Source of the DNA: CAYMTN01 sp964393335
GTDB taxonomy: Bacteria > Chloroflexota > Anaerolineae > Aggregatilineales > Aggregatilineaceae
NCBI GenBank assembly: GCA_964393335.1
Contig: CAYMTN010000192.1
Coordinates: 1-10,446, forward strand
DNA: 10,446 bases
Reading direction: 5' to 3'
Shown: positions 6,987-10,446 of the stretch, piece by piece
Layout of the letters: the number at the start of each line of letters is the position of its first letter
Position numbering within the stretch: position 1 is the stretch's first letter
The notes under the pieces: generated by a model
What the model was told of the DNA's origin: nothing
What the model saw: only the letters and a program-made list of their open reading frames with translations
The model's database searches: none
Made by a program: the position numbers and the translations under genes

Positions 6987-7841
6987 TTACCGGGCCAAGA
7001 GACCTTCTGCATCCAAAAAGGCGATCAGCGCATCCTCCCAGGGCCGCAGCGTGATTCCCAGCCAGGCGGCGGCGACATTACGCAGCACGGCGTGTTCTGG
7101 CGGGCGAGACGAGCGGGGATATTCGGCCAGCGCAATAGGTTCGATCACCGCATCGACCAGGCCAGCCAACTCCAGCGCGCGCCGTGCGAAGGCATACCGT
7201 GATGTGTACCCGGCGTTCACGAGATGGTAAATGCCATACCGTCCGGTGGCGATCAACTGCGCGACAGCCGGGACCAGGTCGTTGTTATAGGTCGGTGCGC
7301 CGATCTCGTTGGTCACGACGCGGAGTGCTGTTCCAGCGCGAGCCGCCTTCAAAATGCTGTGCAGGAAATTGGTGCCGCCGTGCGCGAACAACCAGGAGAT
7401 ACGGACAATGAAATGCTTGCGAACCAGATCGCGCACGATCTGCTCGCCAACCCATTTGCTGTACCCGTACGGATTGGCAGGGGCGGGCGGGTCATATTCC
7501 TGGTAGGTACGCTGGGTTCTGCCGTCGAATACCTCGTTGGTGCTGACGTACAGCAACGCGGCGTCATGCGCCTGGCAGGCCAGGGCAACCGTCTGCGTGC
7601 CGTACCCGTTGATGGCTACGGCTTCGTCGGGGTGTTCAGCGCAGTAATCCACAGCGGTCAAGGCCGCGCAGTGTAACACGATCTCTGGACGAGCGGCGGC
7701 GAACACGTCACGGACGGAGGTTGTGTCGGTGATATCCATTGTACCGACATCCGTACCGGTTACCTCATGCTGTTGGGCCTGTAGCACGCTTGCCAACTGG
7801 CTGCCGACTCGCCCGTCTGCTCCGGTGATGAGAATCCGCAT
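6987..7841 (-). CDS. rmlD: RmlD-like dTDP-4-dehydrorhamnose reductase (SDR family)
   Basis: A 284-residue extended short-chain dehydrogenase of RmlD length. It begins with the dinucleotide loop TGADGRVGSQL (6-16), followed by VLHCAALTAVDYCAEHPDEA (55-74), where RmlD normally has NAAAYTAVDKAE. It then has STNEVFDG (100-107) and the catalytic Y125-x-x-x-K129 (YGYSK). The canonical RmlD motif is STDYVFDG; here Asp-Tyr is Asn-Glu, so it may be a subfamily with a different 4-keto sugar substrate. If it is RmlD, it makes dTDP-L-rhamnose, the donor for the glycosyltransferases that follow. No rmlA, rmlB or rmlC is in the window. The ATG at 7839-7841 has a purine-rich AGAGAGAG stretch just upstream. 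It is the first gene of the operon. Confidence 0.87.
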   Translation of the reverse strand: MRILITGADGRVGSQLASVLQAQQHEVTGTDVGTMDITDTTSVRDVFAAARPEIVLHCAALTAVDYCAEHPDEAVAINGYGTQTVALACQAHDAALLYVSTNEVFDGRTQRTYQEYDPPAPANPYGYSKWVGEQIVRDLVRKHFIVRISWLFAHGGTNFLHSILKAARAGTALRVVTNEIGAPTYNNDLVPAVAQLIATGRYGIYHLVNAGYTSRYAFARRALELAGLVDAVIEPIALAEYPRSSRPPEHAVLRNVAAAWLGITLRPWEDALIAFLDAEGLLAR

Positions 7842-7860
7842 GACATCTCTCTCTTGAGTA

Positions 7861-7881
7861 GGTTGGTGAAAAACACCAGCC
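7861..7881. repeat. Inverted repeat just upstream of rmlD
   Basis: The arms GGTTGGTG (7861-7868) and CACCAGCC (7874-7881) flank a five-A loop. On the plus strand this is eight pairs including one T-G wobble. On the minus strand, which is the rmlD leader, one pair becomes an A-C mismatch but TGGTG/CACCA still pairs around five U. It ends 20 nt before the rmlD start codon. It could be a protein operator or a leader hairpin; it lacks the U-tract of a terminator. Confidence 0.45.
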
Positions 7882-7950
7882 GGTTCACAGCCAAATATCT
7901 ATATAATTGATCCAGACCGTAGAATGCTGTCCGATTATACCGGATCACAG
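7880..7950. repeat. 11-bp direct repeat, 60 bp apart, around the rmlD promoter
   Basis: CCGGTTCACAG (7880-7890) and CCGGATCACAG (7940-7950) match at 10 of 11 positions and start exactly 60 bp apart. The second copy abuts the leftward -10 box at 7934-7939 on its upstream side, and the first lies in the predicted leader. The placement would suit a regulator that contacts both copies, but chance is not excluded for so short a repeat. Confidence 0.4.
7934..7939 (-). promoter_or_regulatory. Putative -10 box of the rmlD operon
   Basis: A perfect TATAAT on the minus strand lies about 93 nt upstream of the rmlD start, so the leader would be roughly 85 nt. No good -35 hexamer is visible 16-18 bp upstream; the best candidates are T-rich and match poorly. 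This suggests a weak or activator-dependent promoter, or that the true promoter is elsewhere in the gap. Confidence 0.42.
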
Positions 7951-8074
7951 ACCGGCATAAAAACTACGTTTGGCAGACTGTTGCATGATGCGCTTATCGG
8001 CAGCGGCGGCGGATCATAAGGGTATCCGTAATAACAAAGTTGGTTTATTTTGTATTAACAAATGAGTGCCTAGC

Positions 8075-8103
8075 TTGACACAAAATATCGGAATCGTTAT
8101 AAT
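8075..8103 (+). promoter_or_regulatory. Perfect consensus sigma-70 promoter for DUF177-rpoD
   Basis: TTGACA (8075-8080) and TATAAT (8098-8103) are separated by exactly 17 bp, a full consensus match in both hexamers. Transcription is predicted to start near 8110, giving a leader of about 100 nt before the GTG at 8213. The promoter would be read by the housekeeping sigma factor encoded as the second gene downstream, so rpoD probably sustains its own transcription. Confidence 0.9.
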
Positions 8104-8166
8104 TATTTCACTGACAGTAAAAAAAATCCCAAAGAGGCCGCATCCAGAAGCTCTGTTTACTGAGCC

Positions 8167-8192
8167 AGCGGCTTACTTTTTTACTAGCCGTT
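8167..8192 (+). repeat. Hairpin in the DUF177 mRNA leader
   Basis: The core stem CGGCT (8169-8173) / AGCCG (8186-8190) can extend by a G-U and an A-U pair to 8167 and 8192. It encloses a 12-nt loop containing six T. It ends 7 nt before the Shine-Dalgarno AAGG (8200-8203), so it could influence translation. The stem is short and the function is speculative. Confidence 0.3.
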
Positions 8193-8212
8193 CATGCATA
8201 AGGTCCAGCGTT

Positions 8213-8752
8213 GTGACTAATTCCCAGCACCGGAGTTTCATCAATTCTCGGATTCTGAAGTTCAACGTTGGTTATCTGCTGGCGGAAACTGCCGGTTACC
8301 AGCGCGTCATAGACATCGACCTGCCGCGCGTGCGTGTGGCAGACGATCTGGAATTGGATTTTCTACGCGGTTCGCTGCGGCTAAGCCGGAATTCGCGGGG
8401 CATTCTGGTCCAGGCCAGGCTAGAGACGCATATCTTGACCGAGTGTGCGCGCTGTTTGGACCTCGTTTTTTGCCCGGTCGATCTGGAAATCGAAGAGTTG
8501 TACGTATATCCTCCTTCTCCCGAAACCATGTATTGTGTTGAAGAAACTGGCATTTTGGATCTGGCTCCACTTCTGCGTGAAGAAGCCATTCTTTCGATTC
8601 CGATGGGCGTCTTGTGCCGCCCGGATTGCGCCGGGTTATGCCCACAATGCGGCCAGAACTGGAACGAAGGTACCTGTAACTGTGAACAAGATGACATTGA
8701 TCCCCGGTTCGCCATCCTGCGTGCTCATCTTGAAGATCATGCTGATGACTAG
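8213..8752 (+). CDS. DUF177 (YceD-family) protein
   Basis: A 179-residue protein of usual DUF177 length. It opens with the family-like LKFNVGYLLAE (15-25), has CARC (78-81) in LTECARCLDL, then an acidic IEELYVYPP segment. The cysteine-rich C-terminal motif is LCRPDCAGLCPQCGQN (134-149) plus CNC (155-157), ending DPRFAILRAHL. The Cys pattern (C135, C139, C143, C146, C155, C157) suggests a possible metal site, as in many Gram-positive-type members. Family members are usually encoded beside rpmF (ribosomal protein L32) and are linked to 23S rRNA/ribosome biogenesis. I chose the GTG at 8213-8215 because AAGG (8200-8203) lies 9 nt upstream. A longer reading from 8066 would begin before the consensus promoter and is rejected. 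rpoD follows after 63 nt and is probably co-transcribed; no rpmF is present in the window. Confidence 0.92.
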   Translation: MTNSQHRSFINSRILKFNVGYLLAETAGYQRVIDIDLPRVRVADDLELDFLRGSLRLSRNSRGILVQARLETHILTECARCLDLVFCPVDLEIEELYVYPPSPETMYCVEETGILDLAPLLREEAILSIPMGVLCRPDCAGLCPQCGQNWNEGTCNCEQDDIDPRFAILRAHLEDHADD

Positions 8753-8815
8753 CGAGCTTTATCGACCGAACAGCGCACATGTATCCATACTAGGCATGTA
8801 AAGGGGGCTTTCACT

Positions 8816-10033
8816 TTGAAAGACTACAACGATGCCGATCAGCAGGGCAAGCAGGCTCTTAACCAGGAACTCATGAGCACGCTGTTGGAGAAAGCCGACA
8901 GCCAGGGGTTTTTGACCACCGACGATATTTTGGAGGCGCTGCCGGATGCCGACGAGGCGATGGATCAGCTCGAAGATATTTTTCTGGGACTGAACGCGGC
9001 TGGTGTCGAAGTCTTTGGCGACAAACCAGGCGATGTGGACCTTGATAAACTTGACGAAGATGAGGAGCTTGACGACGATGACGACGATGACGCGTTCGAC
9101 TTGAGCGGTGTCTCGTCGGATGATACCGTTGGGCTGTACCTCAAGGAAATGGCGCGTGTGCCGCTGCTGACTACCGTGGAAGAGGTTGATCTCGCCAAGC
9201 GGCTGGAAGCCGGTAACGAGGCGCGCGCTGAGTTGGCCCGGTTGGAAGACGATATTGACGACGTGTATCGCCGCGAATTGGAGGCGATCGTTGAAGATGG
9301 CAAAGCGGCACGCGATCACCTGATCAAAGCGAATACACGGCTGGTAGTGAGCATTGCCAAGAAATATATGGGGCGTGGCGTGCATTTCCTGGACCTCATT
9401 CAGGAAGGCAATCTGGGCCTGATGAAAGCGGTCGAGAAGTTCGATTACCGGCGCGGCTATCGCTTCAGCACCTATGCGACATGGTGGATTCGGCAGACGA
9501 TCACGCGAGCGATTGCCGACCAGGGGCGTACCATCCGGGTGCCGGTACACATGTCGGACCGTATTCGCCGTCTGTATAAGACCGCGCGCCAGCTTGAGCA
9601 GGAACACGGGCGCAAACCTACGCCGGAAGAGATCGCCGCACGCATGGACCTCGAGCCGCGCAAGGTACAGTGGATGCTGAAAGTTAGCTGGCGTCCGATG
9701 AGTCTCGAACGTCCGGTTGGCGAAGAAGAAGACAGCGAACTCGGCAGTTTCATCGAAGACTTGACCACGCCCACGCCGACTCAAAGCGCCTATCAAAACC
9801 TGCTGCGCGAAAAGGTCGAAGAGGTGTTGGGCACGCTTTCGGCACGAGAGGCGCGTATTTTACGGCTGCGGTTTGGGCTTCAAAATGGGCGCAGTTACAC
9901 ACTGGAAGAGGTCGGCCAGAAGTTTGGGCTGACCCGCGAGCGTATTCGCCAGATCGAAGGCAAAGCCCTGCGGCGGCTGCGGCATCCCAGGCGGTCGCGG
10001 CAACTGCGCGATTTTACGGATTCCTTGCACTGA
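8816..10033 (+). CDS. rpoD: Housekeeping RNA polymerase sigma factor (sigma-70/RpoD, group 1)
   Basis: A 405-residue primary sigma factor that directs RNA polymerase to -35/-10 promoters. Region 1.1 spans about 17-68 (LLEKADSQGFLTTDDILEAL). An acidic linker follows (73-93), then region 1.2 (102-133, DTVGLYLKEMARVPLLT). Region 2 spans about 165-246, with NTRLVVSIAKKYMGRGVHFL, DLIQEGNLGLMKAVEKFDYR and the -10-recognition stretch YRFSTYATWWIRQTITRAIA. Region 3 has PVHMSDRIRRLYKT. Region 4 (about 330-405) includes SAREARILRLRFGL and the -35-binding helix EEVGQKFGLTRERIRQIEGK. All regions are intact, and the presence of region 1.1 marks it as a primary rather than alternative factor. The TTG start (8816-8818) is supported by AAGGGGG (8801-8807) 8 nt upstream. 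No convincing promoter lies in the 63-nt gap after DUF177. An intrinsic terminator follows the stop. Confidence 0.97.
   Translation: MKDYNDADQQGKQALNQELMSTLLEKADSQGFLTTDDILEALPDADEAMDQLEDIFLGLNAAGVEVFGDKPGDVDLDKLDEDEELDDDDDDDAFDLSGVSSDDTVGLYLKEMARVPLLTTVEEVDLAKRLEAGNEARAELARLEDDIDDVYRRELEAIVEDGKAARDHLIKANTRLVVSIAKKYMGRGVHFLDLIQEGNLGLMKAVEKFDYRRGYRFSTYATWWIRQTITRAIADQGRTIRVPVHMSDRIRRLYKTARQLEQEHGRKPTPEEIAARMDLEPRKVQWMLKVSWRPMSLERPVGEEEDSELGSFIEDLTTPTPTQSAYQNLLREKVEEVLGTLSAREARILRLRFGLQNGRSYTLEEVGQKFGLTRERIRQIEGKALRRLRHPRRSRQLRDFTDSLH
9071..9091 (+). repeat. GAC/GAT tandem repeat encoding the acidic linker of RpoD
   Basis: Two tandem copies of GACGACGAT plus a final GAC encode seven consecutive Asp (residues 86-92) between sigma regions 1.1 and 1.2. 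Acidic low-complexity linkers are common here in primary sigma factors. The repeat is prone to slippage in multiples of three, so its length may vary between strains. Confidence 0.8.
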
Positions 10034-10060
10034 GAACCCGGGTACCACCGGAGTCGACCG

Positions 10061-10087
10061 AGCGTCACGATCAACGTGACGTTTTTT
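10061..10087 (+). terminator. Intrinsic terminator after rpoD
   Basis: A perfect 7-bp stem CGTCACG (10063-10069) / CGTGACG (10075-10081) with loop ATCAA is followed immediately by six T (10082-10087). The stem can extend by a G-U and an A-U pair into the T run. It begins 28 nt after the rpoD stop and ends the DUF177-rpoD transcript before the next promoter. Confidence 0.93.
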
Positions 10088-10113
10088 CGGTTCAAAAAGG
10101 CGGACCGCTCGGG

Positions 10114-10142
10114 TTGACATACACTGGTAATCCCCGTATACT
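10114..10142 (+). promoter_or_regulatory. Near-consensus sigma-70 promoter for the FHA gene
   Basis: TTGACA (10114-10119), a 17-bp spacer and TATACT (10137-10142, 5 of 6) give 11 of 12 consensus matches. Transcription would begin near 10149, about 50 nt before the ATG. It lies directly after the rpoD terminator, so the FHA gene is a separate transcription unit. Confidence 0.88.
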
Positions 10143-10198
10143 CCGAACCGTCTACGTCATGTGTTCCGCCACTTCCTGCGCGTGAGGAGGCAGTGTTT

Positions 10199-10446
10199 AT
10201 GCAAGGTAGCAACAGCTTCCGTTTGATTGTGCGTCGTGGTCCCCAGCCCAATCAGATCTATGAACTGACGAAAGGCATCGTCACAATTGGTCGTGATATC
10301 ACGAACGATATTGTGATCAACGATCCGGAAGTCAGTCGTCATCATCTCCGGCTGACGCAAGGGGGTGGTGGGTACACGGTGGAAGACCTGGGTTCGACCA
10401 ATGGCACGTTTGTGAACGGGCAGCGGCTGACCGGCGCGCATCCCCT
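10199..10446 (+). CDS. FHA-domain protein (3' end outside the window)
   Basis: The first 82 residues are in the window. They form most of a forkhead-associated domain, a phosphothreonine-binding module: IVTIGRDITNDIVINDPEVS (27-46) with G31-R32, SRHH (46-49), then VEDLGSTNGTFVNGQRL (61-77) with the conserved S66, N68, G69, T70 and N73. The domain is at the extreme N-terminus and the rest of the protein is unseen, so the gene could be a lone FHA adaptor or carry further domains. FHA proteins usually act with Ser/Thr kinases; none is in this window. The ATG (10199-10201) has a strong ribosome binding site GAGGAGG (10184-10190) 8 nt upstream and its own promoter. Confidence 0.93.
   Translation, partial: MQGSNSFRLIVRRGPQPNQIYELTKGIVTIGRDITNDIVINDPEVSRHHLRLTQGGGGYTVEDLGSTNGTFVNGQRLTGAHP

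Larger units (their letters stand above)
7842..8212. other. Divergent intergenic regulatory region
   Basis: This 371-nt gap separates the leftward rmlD operon from the rightward DUF177-rpoD operon. It holds a leftward -10 box, a rightward consensus promoter, an 11-bp direct repeat, a hairpin next to the rmlD start and a second hairpin in the DUF177 leader. The stretch around 8030-8130 is clearly richer in A and T than the flanking genes. I find no credible small protein gene or tRNA in it. Confidence 0.75.

Noticed and set aside
7760..7948. A 62-codon leader frame overlapping the start of rmlD
   Set aside because: It begins within the promoter region near the -10 box and runs out of phase into rmlD; no ribosome binding site or motif supports it.
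8066..8212. N-terminal extension of DUF177 from a GTG at 8066
   Set aside because: It would start upstream of the consensus promoter's -35 box, and the extra 49 residues have no family similarity. The GTG at 8213 has a proper Shine-Dalgarno site.
8753..8815. Possible separate promoter for rpoD
   Set aside because: Hexamers such as TTTATC and TATCCA can be placed in the gap, but the matches are poor and no better than chance.
8759..9796. A 345-codon open frame on the minus strand opposite rpoD
   Set aside because: It is antisense to a fully conserved sigma factor, shows no recognisable domain, and its low-complexity I/V-rich stretch is the complement of the Asp repeat. It is a shadow frame.

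Overview
The window is GC-rich bacterial chromosome that looks like Chloroflexota (Anaerolineae-like). This is inferred from the gene families, the near-consensus sigma-70 promoters, the GTG/TTG starts and a MoxR/DUF58 cluster followed by a membrane protein fused to a spermidine-synthase-like domain. No marker gene fixes the taxonomy, so treat it as a suggestion. I see no mobile element, CRISPR array, tRNA or rRNA. All genes look intact except the two cut by the window edges.

Left part (1-3442, minus strand): a three-gene cluster read right to left. A MoxR-type AAA+ ATPase (2413-3369) is followed 17 nt later by a DUF58 protein (1112-2395). Then, 11 nt later, comes a polytopic membrane protein with a C-terminal spermidine-synthase-like domain that runs off the left edge. 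A TATAAT element at 3413-3418 is a likely promoter.

Middle part (3482-7841, minus strand): a tightly packed five-gene operon. In transcription order it is an RmlD-like dTDP-4-dehydrorhamnose reductase, a GT2 rhamnosyltransferase-like enzyme, an ALG5/dolichyl-phosphate-glucose-synthase-like GT2, ribonuclease HII (rnhB) and a GT4 glycosyltransferase. Junctions are 7 nt, 0 nt, a 17-nt overlap and a 4-nt ATGA overlap. Four of the five genes point to building a cell-surface polysaccharide or glycolipid. rnhB is an unrelated housekeeping passenger. The GT4 enzyme has Gln in place of the second Glu of the E-x7-E motif.

Divergent control region (7842-8212): about 370 nt, partly AT-rich. It holds a probable leftward promoter for the rmlD operon with an 11-bp direct repeat (10/11) spaced exactly 60 bp. 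It also holds a perfect rightward consensus promoter (TTGACA, 17 bp, TATAAT) with a leader of about 100 nt.

Right part (8213-10446, plus strand): a DUF177/YceD-family protein (GTG start) and then the housekeeping sigma factor RpoD (TTG start). A clear intrinsic terminator follows. Next come a second near-consensus promoter (TTGACA, 17 bp, TATACT) and the start of an FHA-domain gene that leaves the window. DUF177 is normally found next to rpmF (L32); here rpoD sits in that place.

I did not find convincing evidence of a wholly new system. The best leads are the rnhB-in-glycosylation operon, the DUF177-rpoD pairing, the E-to-Q change in the GT4 enzyme and the repeat-bearing divergent regulatory region.
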